Positions 17,214-25,673 of a stretch of DNA of 36,033 nucleotides are shown here, in pieces. Position numbers and translations under genes: made by a program. A model generated the notes under the pieces. That model saw only the letters and a program-made list of their open reading frames with translations. It did no database searches and was not told where the DNA came from. Position 1 is the first letter of the stretch. Every line of letters begins with the position of its first letter. Source of the DNA: Clostridiales bacterium (lineage in GTDB: Bacteria; Bacillota; Clostridia; Oscillospirales; Oscillospiraceae); NCBI GenBank assembly GCA_012520395.1, contig JAAYOL010000038.1:1-36033 (forward strand), given 5' to 3'.

Positions 17214-17399
17214 TTACCAGCTTGCCTTTCTTACGCCCGGAATCTGGCCCCTATATGCCAGCTCACGGAAGCAAATACGGCAGATGCCGTAATCTCTGAG
17301 ATAGGCGTGCGGACGGCCGCATATCTTGCAGCGGTTGTACCTGCGGGTAGAGAACTTCGGCTCTCTCTGCTGCTTAAGGATCATAGATTTTTTAGCCAT
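17214..17399 (-). CDS. rpsN: 30S ribosomal protein S14, type Z
   Basis: A 61-residue zinc-binding S14 of the small-subunit head. It has the two Cys pairs CKIC and CRIC of type Z, and the C-terminal [18 protein letters not shown]. This is the constitutive Gram-positive form; the zinc-independent long version is not present in this window. It lies 12 bases after rplE, while rpsH begins 220 bases downstream. Confidence 0.98.
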   Translation of the reverse strand: MAKKSMILKQQREPKFSTRRYNRCKICGRPHAYLRDYGICRICFRELAYRGQIPGVRKASW

Positions 17400-17411
17400 T
17401 TCTCTCCTCCT

Positions 17412-17954
17412 TTATGCCTGGGCGAAGGGAGCGCCCATAAGGGCTAAGAGCTCTCTTGCCTCTTCATCGGTCTTCGCGGTGGTGCAGATTACTATATCCA
17501 TGCCGCGTATCTTATCAATCTTGTCGTAATCGATTTCGGGGAATATGAGCTGCTCTCTAACTCCCATGGCGTAGTTGCCTCTGCCGTCGAAGGACTTCGG
17601 GCTGATGCCGCGGAAGTCGCGTACACGGGGAAGCGCTACGTTAAACAGTCTGTCCAGAAACTCCCACATTTTATCCTGGCGAAGGGTAACTCTCACTCCG
17701 ACGGGCATTCCCTCTCTGAGCTTGAAGTTCGCAACGGACTTCTTAGCCCTGGTCACAACGGCCTTCTGGCCGGTGATGGCGGAGATTTCCTTTACCACGG
17801 AGTCAAGCGCCTTAGCATTGTCCCTAGCATCGCCGCAGCCAACATTGACTACAATCTTATCAAGGCGGGGAATCTGCATCGGGCTTTTGTACTCAAACTT
17901 CTTCATGAGAGCGGGAGCGACTTCTTCCATGTATTTCTTTTTCATTCTTGTCAT
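17412..17954 (-). CDS. rplE: 50S ribosomal protein L5
   Basis: Binds 5S rRNA and contacts the P-site tRNA from the central protuberance. The 180 residues contain the typical [39 protein letters not shown] and [19 protein letters not shown] ends. GGAGG lies about 9 bases before the first of two close ATGs, so 17954 is chosen. Gaps are 15 bases from rplX and 12 to rpsN. Nothing unusual. Confidence 0.98.
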   Translation of the reverse strand: MTRMKKKYMEEVAPALMKKFEYKSPMQIPRLDKIVVNVGCGDARDNAKALDSVVKEISAITGQKAVVTRAKKSVANFKLREGMPVGVRVTLRQDKMWEFLDRLFNVALPRVRDFRGISPKSFDGRGNYAMGVREQLIFPEIDYDKIDKIRGMDIVICTTAKTDEEARELLALMGAPFAQA

Positions 17955-17969
17955 AATGTCACTCCTCCC

Positions 17970-18278
17970 TTATATTGATGCGCCGCATTTTTTGCAGACG
18001 CGTATCTTTGTGCCGTCGTCAAGTATTTTGTGGGCGGCACGGGTGGGCTTGGAGCACTTTGGGCAGACGCGCATGACCTTGCAGACGTAGATGGGGGTTT
18101 CCTTTTTAATGATTCCACCCTCTTCGCCCTGCTTGCGGGGTTTCATGTGCCTGCTTGCGACGTTGACGCCCTCGACTATCACCTTGCCGTTTTTCGGGTC
18201 AGCGGAAAGGACCTTGCCCTCCTTGCCCTTGTCCTTACCGGAAAGTACGACAACGATATCATCCTTTTTAATATTCAT
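17970..18278 (-). CDS. rplX: 50S ribosomal protein L24 with Cys pairs
   Basis: An assembly-initiating large-subunit protein with a KOW motif. The 102 residues start MNIKKDDIVVVLSGKDKGKEG (KOW) and continue with SRHMKPRKQGEEGGIIKKE. The C-terminal part carries CPKC and, about 20 residues later, CKKC, a zinc-ribbon-like pair of knuckles seen in many but not all bacteria. It sits in standard order between rplN and rplE with gaps of 12 and 15 bases. Confidence 0.98.
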   Translation of the reverse strand: MNIKKDDIVVVLSGKDKGKEGKVLSADPKNGKVIVEGVNVASRHMKPRKQGEEGGIIKKETPIYVCKVMRVCPKCSKPTRAAHKILDDGTKIRVCKKCGASI

Positions 18279-18290
18279 TGCAATACCCTC

Positions 18291-18659
18291 CTATATAACT
18301 TCAGGAGCGAGAGAGAGAATCTTCATGTAATCCTTTTCTCTGAGCTCTCTGGCTACCGGTCCGAATATACGTGTACCTCTGGGGTTCTTGTCTTCCTTTA
18401 TGAGCACGGCCGCGTTCTCGTCAAAGCGGACATAGGTTCCGTCGGCACGGCGAACGCCCCTTGCGCTGCGAACTATGACGGCTCTGACGACATCGCCCTT
18501 CTTGACAGTGCCGCCCGGGGCTGCCTTACGAACAGAGGCGACGATTACATCGCCGATGTTTCCGTATCTCCTCTTGGAGCCGCCCAGAACTCTAATGCAC
18601 TTTATCTCTTTGGCGCCGCTGTTGTCGGCGACCTTAAGATATGATTCCTGTTGTATCAT
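18291..18659 (-). CDS. rplN: 50S ribosomal protein L14
   Basis: A highly conserved large-subunit protein that forms inter-subunit bridges and is the docking site of the silencing factor RsfS. The 122 residues begin [19 protein letters not shown] and contain [22 protein letters not shown] and [22 protein letters not shown], the complete family pattern. Gaps of 12 bases on both sides. Nothing unusual. Confidence 0.98.
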   Translation of the reverse strand: MIQQESYLKVADNSGAKEIKCIRVLGGSKRRYGNIGDVIVASVRKAAPGGTVKKGDVVRAVIVRSARGVRRADGTYVRFDENAAVLIKEDKNPRGTRIFGPVARELREKDYMKILSLAPEVI

Positions 18660-18671
18660 TGGTCGGCCTCC

Positions 18672-18935
18672 TTACTTTGCCTTCTCTATAATTTCAACGA
18701 GTCTCCATCTCTTGTCCTTTGACAGAGGACGGGTTTCCATTACCTCGACTTTATCGCCGATGCGGCATTCGTTTTTCTCGTCGTGTGCCTTAAGCTTATA
18801 GGTTCTCTTAATAATTTTCTTATACAGAGGATGGGCCACGCTGTCCTCGACCGCTACTACGATGGTCTTATCCATTTTGTCGGAAACAACCTTGCCTACT
18901 CTGGTCTTTCTGGAAGTCGTTCTCACTTGCGTCAT
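18672..18935 (-). CDS. rpsQ: 30S ribosomal protein S17
   Basis: An OB-fold small-subunit protein that binds 16S rRNA early. The 87 residues include [39 protein letters not shown] and [20 protein letters not shown], all conserved. Its ATG directly follows the rpmC stop without any gap; the GGAGG ribosome site lies inside the end of rpmC. Confidence 0.98.
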   Translation of the reverse strand: MTQVRTTSRKTRVGKVVSDKMDKTIVVAVEDSVAHPLYKKIIKRTYKLKAHDEKNECRIGDKVEVMETRPLSKDKRWRLVEIIEKAK

Positions 18936-19142
18936 TTAGCTTACCTCCTTACCCTCGAGCTGCTTTTCTCGCATAATGGTCTGGACTCGGGCAATGTTCC
19001 TCTTGACTTCCTTGATTTTAATAGGATTGTCAAGCTGGTTTGTCGCGTGCTGCATCCGGAGATAGAAAAGGTCGCGCTTCAGCTCTCCCAGCTTGGCGTT
19101 GAGCTCCTGTATGCTCAGCCCACGTACTTCAGTTGCCTTCAT
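18936..19142 (-). CDS. rpmC: 50S ribosomal protein L29
   Basis: A small helical-hairpin protein next to the exit tunnel, part of the docking site for the signal recognition particle and trigger factor. The conserved start is [20 protein letters not shown] at 19140-19142, giving 68 residues; the frame is open to 19169 but those extra nine residues lie inside rplP and are not conserved. It overlaps the rplP end by 14 bases and abuts rpsQ. Confidence 0.96.
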   Translation of the reverse strand: MKATEVRGLSIQELNAKLGELKRDLFYLRMQHATNQLDNPIKIKEVKRNIARVQTIMREKQLEGKEVS

Positions 19143-19569
19143 CTTGTTCACCACCTGTCTCGGAATCACGCTTTATGAACTTGGTCTTTATCGGCAGCTT
19201 GTGTGCCGCGAGACGGAGCGCCTCTCTTGCCATTTCCTCGGATACACCGCTCATCTCAAACAGGACTCTGCCGGGCTTTACAACAGCTACCCAGTACTCG
19301 GGGGAGCCTTTACCTGAGCCCATTCGGGTCTCTGCCGGCTTCTGTGTGACGGGCTTGTCGGGAAATATCTTTATCCAGACCTTGCCGCCACGCCTTGTGT
19401 AACGGGTCATCGCAATACGGGCCGCCTCGATCTGATTGCTGGTTATCCAGCCGGGTTCCATGGCTTGAAGGCCATATTCGCCGTATGATATAACGTTGCC
19501 CCGGGTGGCAACACCCTTCATACGTCCTCTGTGTACTCTGCGGTACTTAACTCTCTTCGGGAGAAGCAT
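19129..19569 (-). CDS. rplP: 50S ribosomal protein L16
   Basis: Lies near the A site and is needed for peptidyl-transferase-competent subunits. The 146 residues begin [19 protein letters not shown] and contain [26 protein letters not shown]-type motifs and the [18 protein letters not shown] stretch. Its ATG overlaps the rpsC stop by one base (TAATG), and its end overlaps rpmC by 14 bases. The C-terminal [10 protein letters not shown] is a short acidic tail. Confidence 0.98.
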   Translation of the reverse strand: MLLPKRVKYRRVHRGRMKGVATRGNVISYGEYGLQAMEPGWITSNQIEAARIAMTRYTRRGGKVWIKIFPDKPVTQKPAETRMGSGKGSPEYWVAVVKPGRVLFEMSGVSEEMAREALRLAAHKLPIKTKFIKRDSETGGEQDEGN

Positions 19570-20372
19570 TAGGCTTTACCTCCTTCTCTGGGGGCAGGGC
19601 CACGGCTATTCGGGCCTGCGCTGCGATTGCTGTTATAACCGCCCTGACGGGGTCCTCTCTGCCCACGGCGGTCGTTTCTACGATCTCTGCGATCCGCGGG
19701 AGGCCTGGTTGTGTCCATGGTGCGGGGAGTTGTTCTAAGCGTCTGGTTGAGTATCTCGCCCTTGTAAATCCATACCTTTACACCAATCTTGCCATAGGTC
19801 GTGTCGGCCTCGGCAAAGCCGTACTCAATGTCGGCCCTTATTGTCTGTAGGGGTATGGTGCCCTCGTGATAGGTCTCGCTGCGCGCAATTTCGGCGCCGC
19901 CGAGGCGGCCTGAGACCATTACCTTGATGCCCTTTACGCCGAGGCGCATGGCGCGTGACATGGCGTTTTTCATGGCGCGGCGGAAGCTTATACGCCTCTC
20001 AAGCTGAGACGCTATGTTCTCTGCTACGAGCTGAGAATTCGTGTCGGGGTTCCTAACCTCGATTATGCTCAGGGAAACGGGCTTGCCGATGCGCTTTTCC
20101 ATATCGGCACGCAGTTTCTCTATCTCGGCTCCGCCCTTGCCGATTACTATGCCGGGGCGTGAGCAATGGAGAAAAATCTTGATCCTCGTGCTGTCTCTTT
20201 CTATTTCAATTTTAGGAACACCGGCGGAATACAGCCTCTTCTTGAGGTACTTTCTGATATTGTAGTCCTCAACGATGAGATCGCCTACCTTTTCGTTTCT
20301 TGCATACCAGCGGGAATCCCAGTCCTTGATGACGCCGACACGCAAGCCGTGGGGGTTAACTTTCTGTCCCAT
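19569..20372 (-). CDS. rpsC: 30S ribosomal protein S3 with long Arg/Gly-rich tail
   Basis: A head protein that forms the mRNA entry tunnel and helicase site. The core has the KH domain ([19 protein letters not shown]) and the C-terminal S3 domain ([19 protein letters not shown], then [14 protein letters not shown]). The core ends near residue 215, the normal family length. About 50 further residues form a low-complexity tail rich in Arg, Gly, Pro and Asn ([18 protein letters not shown]). The tail has no stop or frameshift sign, so it belongs to the protein. Three bases separate it from rplV. Confidence 0.97.
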   Translation of the reverse strand: MGQKVNPHGLRVGVIKDWDSRWYARNEKVGDLIVEDYNIRKYLKKRLYSAGVPKIEIERDSTRIKIFLHCSRPGIVIGKGGAEIEKLRADMEKRIGKPVSLSIIEVRNPDTNSQLVAENIASQLERRISFRRAMKNAMSRAMRLGVKGIKVMVSGRLGGAEIARSETYHEGTIPLQTIRADIEYGFAEADTTYGKIGVKVWIYKGEILNQTLRTTPRTMDTTRPPADRRDRRNDRRGQRGPRQGGYNSNRSAGPNSRGPAPREGGKA

Positions 20373-20375
20373 AAC

Positions 20376-20711
20376 TTACTCCTTTTCCTTCACGACGATG
20401 GTAATGTGTGATGTCCTCTTGTTGATTCGGAACATTCTGCCCTGAGCTCTCGGTCTGCCTCTTTTGAGGATGGGACCGGGGTTGGCATATGTCTCGGAGA
20501 CATAGAGGTTATCGGGATCCATCTGGTGATTGTTCTCGGCGTTAGCGACTGCGCTGTTTAAGAGCTTAATCATGAGCTCCGATGCGGCCTTGGGTGTCTG
20601 CATGAGTATCGCCGCCGCTGTCTTCGTATCCTTACCGCGAATGAGGTCGCAGACAATCTTGACCTTTCGTGGGGAGATACGAGCGTAGTTTAACTGTGCT
20701 CTTGCTTCCAT
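20376..20711 (-). CDS. rplV: 50S ribosomal protein L22
   Basis: A large-subunit protein whose beta-hairpin lines the exit tunnel, a site of macrolide-resistance changes. The 111 residues start with a short N-terminus ([20 protein letters not shown]) and have the hairpin region [20 protein letters not shown] intact with no insertion. It lies 14 bases after rpsS; its last codons hold the ribosome site of rpsC. Confidence 0.98.
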   Translation of the reverse strand: MEARAQLNYARISPRKVKIVCDLIRGKDTKTAAAILMQTPKAASELMIKLLNSAVANAENNHQMDPDNLYVSETYANPGPILKRGRPRAQGRMFRINKRTSHITIVVKEKE

Positions 20712-20725
20712 GTCTGCCTACCTCC

Positions 20726-20998
20726 TTATCTGCCTGTTTTGCTGCCGGCATGACCTCTATAGGTGCGTGTCGGCGCGAATTCGCCCAGTTTATGTCCTAC
20801 CATATCCTCCGTGATATAGACGGGGACATGTCTGCGGCCGTCGTGGACCGCTATTGTGTGCCCGACGAAGGAGGGGAATATCGTAGAGGCTCTGGACCAT
20901 GTCTTGAGAACCTTCTTATCGCCGGTCTTGTTCATTTCTTCTACCCTCTTCAGCAGCTCAGGTGCGGCGAAGGGGCCTTTTTTTACACTTCTACTCAT
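20726..20998 (-). CDS. rpsS: 30S ribosomal protein S19
   Basis: A small-subunit head protein that pairs with S13. The 90 residues begin [20 protein letters not shown] and end [14 protein letters not shown], both conserved; the middle has [23 protein letters not shown]. Gaps are 15 bases from rplB and 14 to rplV. Nothing unusual. Confidence 0.98.
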   Translation of the reverse strand: MSRSVKKGPFAAPELLKRVEEMNKTGDKKVLKTWSRASTIFPSFVGHTIAVHDGRRHVPVYITEDMVGHKLGEFAPTRTYRGHAGSKTGR

Positions 20999-21013
20999 AT
21001 ATATTTAGCCTCC

Positions 21014-21850
<837 letters not shown>

Positions 21851-21854
21851 CTAA

Positions 21855-22151
21855 TTACACCATCCCTTCAAAGAACTCGATGGTCTTGGACTTGGGCGTA
21901 AGCCTGACGACGGCCTTTTTCCAGGAGGCTGTGCGCCCCTTGGGATTGGCGCCGATGCGCTTCTCCTTGCCCTTTACATGCAGTGTCGTGACCTTTTCGA
22001 CTTCGACGCCGAAAACCTCTTCAACGGCCTTGGCAATCTCTATTTTGTTAGCGTCCTTGGCAACCTCGAAAACATATTTCTTAATATCGTTATGTTCCAT
22101 GGACTGCTCGGTAATTACAGGACGAATCAGGATATCATAAGACGATTTCAT
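21855..22151 (-). CDS. rplW: 50S ribosomal protein L23
   Basis: An exit-tunnel protein that docks trigger factor and the signal recognition particle. The 98 residues start MKSSYDILIRPVITEQSMEH, contain YVFEVAKDANKIEIAKAVEE and VTTLHVKGKEKRIGANPKGR, all standard. Its ATG overlaps the rplD stop by one base (TAATG). Confidence 0.98.
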   Translation of the reverse strand: MKSSYDILIRPVITEQSMEHNDIKKYVFEVAKDANKIEIAKAVEEVFGVEVEKVTTLHVKGKEKRIGANPKGRTASWKKAVVRLTPKSKTIEFFEGMV

Positions 22152-22774
22152 TATGCGTAAACCTCCTCAATCCGGCGGAGTGCAGCCTGGTCAACTATGA
22201 ACTTCTCACAGTTAATAATGTCATAGGGGCTTAAGATTGTCGCGATTGTGGTCTTTATGCCGGGGATGTTGCGGGCGCTCTTTATCACGTTCTCATTTGC
22301 CTCAGCAGTGACGACCATCGCCTTGCCGCTTGCCTCAACCGCACTTAAAAACTTCTGGAAGTCCTTTGTTTTTATGGAGTCCATATTGATTTGATCGATG
22401 ACTATTATGTCGCTGGACTGAGCCTTGAGGGAAAGCGCGCTCTTAAGAGCTGTTCTCTTGGTCTTCTTGTTGATGGTGTAGCTATAATCTCTGGGCTTGG
22501 GGGCGAATGCCACGCCGCCGTGCGTCCAGTTGGGAGCTCTTGTCGAGCCTGTGCGGGCACGACCGGTGCCCTTCTGACGCCAGGGCTTTCTGCCGCCTCC
22601 GGAAACCTCGCTTCTGGTCAGCGCGCTCTGAGTGCCCTGACGCTGATTGGCGAGATAGTTCTTGACCGCCTCGTGCAAAGCGGCCTCGTTCGGCTCTACT
22701 CCGAATACGGCCTGGCTGAGCTCGATTTCTCCGACCTGCTCACCGGCCATATTATAAATCTTTGTTGTAGGCAT
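22151..22774 (-). CDS. rplD: 50S ribosomal protein L4
   Basis: A tunnel-lining protein with a long extended loop (SALTRSEVSGGGRKPWRQKG, then GRARTGSTRAPNWTHGG) followed by the globular domain. It is 207 residues long. In E. coli L4 also represses the S10 operon by binding its leader; the long leader here makes that a plausible but untested parallel. It follows rplC by 16 bases and overlaps rplW by one base. Confidence 0.98.
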   Translation of the reverse strand: MPTTKIYNMAGEQVGEIELSQAVFGVEPNEAALHEAVKNYLANQRQGTQSALTRSEVSGGGRKPWRQKGTGRARTGSTRAPNWTHGGVAFAPKPRDYSYTINKKTKRTALKSALSLKAQSSDIIVIDQINMDSIKTKDFQKFLSAVEASGKAMVVTAEANENVIKSARNIPGIKTTIATILSPYDIINCEKFIVDQAALRRIEEVYA

Positions 22775-22790
22775 CTAAATCTCTCCTCTC

Positions 22791-23486
22791 TCAGCGTCTT
22801 GCAGACTTCTTCTGCGGATTTGTGCTGACGGTCTGCACGCTGTTTTTGGCCTTGATGTTCTTAACTGTATTTCTAAGATATACGAGGCCGCCCTTAGGAC
22901 CGGGTATCGCGCCTCTCACAGCAATCAAGTTGAGCTCTGGGTCAACCTTCACAACGCCAAGGTTCATAACCGTGACCTGCTCGGCACCCATCTGGCCCGC
23001 TCCGATTTTGCCCGGGAAGATACGGGAGGGATCGGAGTTGCTGCCCATGGAGCCGGCGTGCCTGTGAACGGGGCCACCGCCGTGGCTCATTGCCGTTCTG
23101 CTTGCGTTCCAGCGCTTGATAACGCCGGAGTAGCCCTTACCGCGGCTGATTCCGGTCACATCGACCCTGTCGCCCTCGGCGAAAACGTCGGCCTTGATTT
23201 CGTCACCTACGTTTATGGAGTCCGCGCCTTCGAGCCTGAACTCCTTGAGGATCTTCTTCATCGGGACGCCCGCTTTTTTAAGGTGTCCCTGCTCAGGCTT
23301 GGTCAGCTTTCTTTCCTCAACATCCTGGAAACCGAGCTGTACTGAGGTGTAACCCTCTTTCTCGCAGGTCTTCTTCTGGATGACCACGCAGGGACCTGCT
23401 TCAATCACTGTAACCGGAATGACCTTGCCGGCTTCGTCAAATATCTGTGTCATGCCGACTTTTTTTCCGATTATTGCTTTCTTCAT
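22791..23486 (-). CDS. rplC: 50S ribosomal protein L3
   Basis: An early-assembly protein near the peptidyl-transferase centre. The 231 residues include [40 protein letters not shown] and [19 protein letters not shown], the family's central motifs. The C-terminus runs slightly longer than the usual 209-215 with a basic [12 protein letters not shown]-like end. It is preceded by AAAGGAGG and by an unusual 206-base gap with its own candidate promoter. Confidence 0.98.
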   Translation of the reverse strand: MKKAIIGKKVGMTQIFDEAGKVIPVTVIEAGPCVVIQKKTCEKEGYTSVQLGFQDVEERKLTKPEQGHLKKAGVPMKKILKEFRLEGADSINVGDEIKADVFAEGDRVDVTGISRGKGYSGVIKRWNASRTAMSHGGGPVHRHAGSMGSNSDPSRIFPGKIGAGQMGAEQVTVMNLGVVKVDPELNLIAVRGAIPGPKGGLVYLRNTVKNIKAKNSVQTVSTNPQKKSARR

Positions 23487-23692
23487 GCAATATTTCCTCC
23501 TTTAAGGTTATTGGTTGAGGGCGTCTTGCACCCACAACATGACCCGCCCGCCCCGCAAGTTGGCAGGCTTGTGCTGACATAATAATATAAATAGGTACTG
23601 CGCTCAATGAGCTGGCATTTTGCCGACGAAGCCGCTCGCCGCCTTCTTATAATAGGCAGGCCGACAAGGCGAAATGGCAAAAATACAAATAA
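23487..23692 (-). other. 206-base structured gap between rpsJ and rplC
   Basis: Gene-free apart from the rplC ribosome site. GGCATTTTGCC (23614-23624) pairs with GGCGAAATGGC (23668-23678) over 11 positions with one G-G mismatch and one G-T pair. CTTGC/GCAAG (23525-23559) is a weaker stem. A candidate promoter lies between the two. A 65-codon frame (23483-23680) runs across the segment into rplC but lacks a ribosome site and is not accepted. Confidence 0.45.
23579..23607 (-). promoter_or_regulatory. Candidate internal promoter for rplC onward
   Basis: Read leftward: -35 TTGAGC (23602-23607), 17-base spacer, -10 TATTAT (23579-23584), with a leader of about 85 bases. The -35 matches four of six positions. 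Confidence 0.45.
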
Positions 23693-24007
23693 TTAAAGCT
23701 TAATCTCAATCTCAACGCCAGCCGGAAGCTCAAGAGACATGAGAGCCTCAATGGTCTTCTGCGAGGGGTTTAAGATGTCGATAAGGCGCTTGTGCGTTCT
23801 GCGCTCAAACTGCTCGCGGCTGTCCTTGTACTTGTGTACCGCGCGAAGGATAGTGACAACTTCCTTCTTGGTCGGCAGAGGGATGGGTCCTGCCACCTTT
23901 GCGTCTGTGCGCTTGGCCGTCTCAACGATACGCTCAGCCGACTGGTCGATGAGCTGATGGTCATAGGCCTTTAGTCTGATTCTGATCATTTTCTTTGCTG
24001 CTGCCAT
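23693..24007 (-). CDS. rpsJ: 30S ribosomal protein S10
   Basis: A small-subunit head protein that also pairs with NusB in transcription antitermination. The 104 residues include [41 protein letters not shown] and [20 protein letters not shown], standard S10. It is the first gene of the S10 operon, preceded by a leader of about 320 bases. The str-operon genes (rpsL, rpsG, fusA, tuf) that often sit upstream are not present here; a divergent gene follows instead. Confidence 0.98.
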   Translation of the reverse strand: MAAAKKMIRIRLKAYDHQLIDQSAERIVETAKRTDAKVAGPIPLPTKKEVVTILRAVHKYKDSREQFERRTHKRLIDILNPSQKTIEALMSLELPAGVEIEIKL

Positions 24008-24329
24008 TGGTTTTTCCTCCTTAAGCGTACGTTTTGCGGTATTTTACCGCTGTTGCGTACGGATGAAAAATTCTGTCCACTTTACCGTGCGTATCATTCT
24101 GGCCCAAAAATCTCACCGGCATGTTGAGCCGGCGCATCTCTGTTACAGCGATATACGCAAAAAGGCGTAAAGCGCTTAGGTACAGACATTTTTCAGCCGC
24201 CCGATTGATAGGATCTCGCATGTTCGAAACCCACGGACATACTCTGCGAAAGTTACCTCGGAAAACCGAGCAATCTCCCGCTTCATCGCATTTTTTTGCG
24301 CACTTAGGGCATGTATCTGCACAAGGCGC
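24008..24329 (-). promoter_or_regulatory. Long structured S10 leader
   Basis: Between the predicted start near 24329 and the rpsJ ATG lie about 320 gene-free bases. Stems seen are CGCA/TGCG (24287-24300), CTCGG-AAAA-CCGAG (24257-24270), TACGC/GCGTA (24154-24169), CCGGC/GCCGG (24116-24132), and a two-part hairpin nearest rpsJ: CGTACG (24026-24031 with 24056-24061) around GCGGTA-TTT-TACCGC (24036-24050). None is followed by a T-run, so attenuation by termination is not obvious. Two open frames inside (24021-24221, 24176-24364) lack ribosome sites. Confidence 0.6.
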
Positions 24330-24335
24330 TCAAGT

Positions 24336-24364
24336 AGAATACCAAAAGAATCAGTTCTTGTCAA
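24336..24364 (-). promoter_or_regulatory. S10 operon promoter with AT-rich upstream element
   Basis: Read leftward: -35 TTGACA (24359-24364), 17-base spacer, -10 TATTCT (24336-24341). The bases directly upstream (about 24375-24395) are A/T-rich and could be an UP element for the alpha C-terminal domain, as at rRNA and ribosomal-protein promoters. Confidence 0.85.
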
Positions 24365-24408
24365 TAGGAACGCTGATATTTTTTTAACTTTTTCAGAAAT
24401 AGCCGCTT

Positions 24409-24441
24409 AAATTGTCCGAAGTCCGGCTAGCCGGTCAATTT
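24409..24441. promoter_or_regulatory. Palindrome between the divergent promoters
   Basis: CCGGCTAGCCGG (24423-24434) is a perfect 12-base palindrome. It is flanked by AAATTG (24409-24414) and CAATTT (24436-24441), making a nested inverted repeat. It lies between the leftward S10 promoter and the rightward promoter of the 24528 gene and could be an operator. Confidence 0.4.
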
Positions 24442-24448
24442 GGCGGTC

Positions 24449-24473
24449 AGCGTCAAAGGGCGCTTGTTTTTTT
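24449..24473 (+). terminator. Small terminator-like hairpin ahead of the 24528 gene
   Basis: AGCGTC-AAAG-GGCGCT (24449-24464; one T-G pair) is followed by TGTTTTTTT on the + strand. No + gene lies upstream, and the T-run overlaps the -35 of the next promoter, so it may only block stray transcription. Confidence 0.4.
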
Positions 24474-24492
24474 AGCCCTAATATTATATACT
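24464..24492 (+). promoter_or_regulatory. Probable promoter for the 24528-25673 pair
   Basis: -35 TTGTTT (24464-24469), 17-base spacer, -10 TATACT (24487-24492), with a start near 24499 and a leader of about 29 bases. Confidence 0.6.
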
Positions 24493-24527
24493 TATCGCTG
24501 AATAATGCAGGATAAGGGGGGCAGGGT

Positions 24528-25673
24528 GTGAAAAAAATCGCATTCATTATAGTTTGTGCTATTTGCGTCGCAATTATACTGTCTCTGAGTCCCGCCGGGA
24601 GCGCCTCCGATACATATTATTTTATAGTTATCAACGACAGGCCCGAGCCTCTCCAAAAGGATAGTATCCCCATAGAGTATAACGGCGTTATGTACGCACC
24701 TCTTTCGGTTTTTGGCAGCACTGTCCTCAAAACCTATCCCATTACCGACCATAAAAGCAGGATAGCTACAATATACTCCACATCCCATTTCCTCAGATTT
24801 CAAATAGGCGGCGATACCCGTGACGATGAAAACAACGCCTATTCCTTCAAGGCAATAATGATTAACCAATCTTTTTATGTGCCCGTAAAAGAGGTCTGTA
24901 ACTTCTTCGGCTTTGGCTATTCTGTTGTAAAAGAATCTGTCGCCCCTCCCTTTATCAGGATAACGAACTCCGGCGCCACTCTCTCAGACGCAGCCTTTGC
25001 AAAGGCTGCGGCACAGAAAATGCAGTCACTTTTCAGTGAGTTTCTCAACTCCTTCGCCCCCTCCCCGACTCCCACCCCAACTCCGCCCCCGCCCACTCCC
25101 ACGCCCTCCGGCACAGTTCAACCCGAGGTGAGCGTGTATCTCAGCTTCTTTGGCGCGGGAGAGGAAACCTTACGGGCTCTAAACCTGCTGAGCTTGTATG
25201 GGGATAGGGCATGCTTTTTCTTTACACCCGATGAAATCCGCGAAAACGCAGGCTTAGTGCGGCGGATTTCGGCGCTCGGCCACAGCATCGGCCTCGTATG
25301 CTCAGAAAACCTGCTGGAGGATTATGAGACGGGTTCAAAGCTCCTGTTCGAGGCCGCGAGGATAAAGAGTGTTCTTATCGCCCTTGACTGTGAGTACAGC
25401 TGGTATCTGGGGGAGCTTGCCAGGGAAGCCGGACTAATAATCTGGTGCGACTCCGGAATAAGAATGTATGGCAGGGATTCATCCCTATATCTATGGCAGC
25501 TCACATATCCGCTCAGCCTTGAGGACGAGCGGGCCGACCTCGCCATCTACTGCTCGGAAAGCTCTCTTTCCGTACTAAGCGGCTTTTTCGCCTATATGTA
25601 TAGAAACAACTTTTCGGTTAAGCCCATTAACGAAATCGCGGAAACTTATTTGAACTCAAACGGGGTGTATTGA
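24528..25673 (+). CDS. Secreted protein: copper-amine-oxidase-N-like domain plus inactive NodB-like domain
   Basis: A 381-residue exported protein. It has a signal peptide (MKKIAFIIVCAICVAIILSL, cleavage near SAS-D at 25-28). Residues about 30-150 resemble the copper amine oxidase N-terminal-like domain of clostridial surface proteins (IPIEYNGVMYAPLSVF, later SFYVPVKEVCNFFGF). A Pro/Thr linker (about 179-195) follows. Residues 200-375 follow the NodB polysaccharide-deacetylase plan: VYLSFFGAGEETLRALNLL in place of the TFDDGP segment, then RACFFF, then ISALGHSIGLVCSE where active enzymes have GHEIGNHTxSH. The metal-binding Asp and His residues are missing, so it is probably a glycan-binding or scaffold pseudo-enzyme. 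The start is GTG with a GGGGGG ribosome site; its stop overlaps the next ATG. Confidence 0.75.
   Translation: MKKIAFIIVCAICVAIILSLSPAGSASDTYYFIVINDRPEPLQKDSIPIEYNGVMYAPLSVFGSTVLKTYPITDHKSRIATIYSTSHFLRFQIGGDTRDDENNAYSFKAIMINQSFYVPVKEVCNFFGFGYSVVKESVAPPFIRITNSGATLSDAAFAKAAAQKMQSLFSEFLNSFAPSPTPTPTPPPPTPTPSGTVQPEVSVYLSFFGAGEETLRALNLLSLYGDRACFFFTPDEIRENAGLVRRISALGHSIGLVCSENLLEDYETGSKLLFEAARIKSVLIALDCEYSWYLGELAREAGLIIWCDSGIRMYGRDSSLYLWQLTYPLSLEDERADLAIYCSESSLSVLSGFFAYMYRNNFSVKPINEIAETYLNSNGVY

Noticed and set aside
23483-23680. 65-codon leftward frame in the rpsJ-rplC gap
   Set aside because: It has no ribosome site, runs through a hairpin and into the rplC start, and its translated sequence is of low protein likeness.
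24021-24364. Two leftward frames of 62-66 codons in the S10 leader
   Set aside because: Neither ATG has a ribosome site; one frame begins at the promoter -35 and both run through stem sequences.
24449-24473. Attenuator controlling the 24528 gene
   Set aside because: The hairpin and T-run lie upstream of and overlap the -35 of the nearest promoter, so they are not in that transcript's leader.
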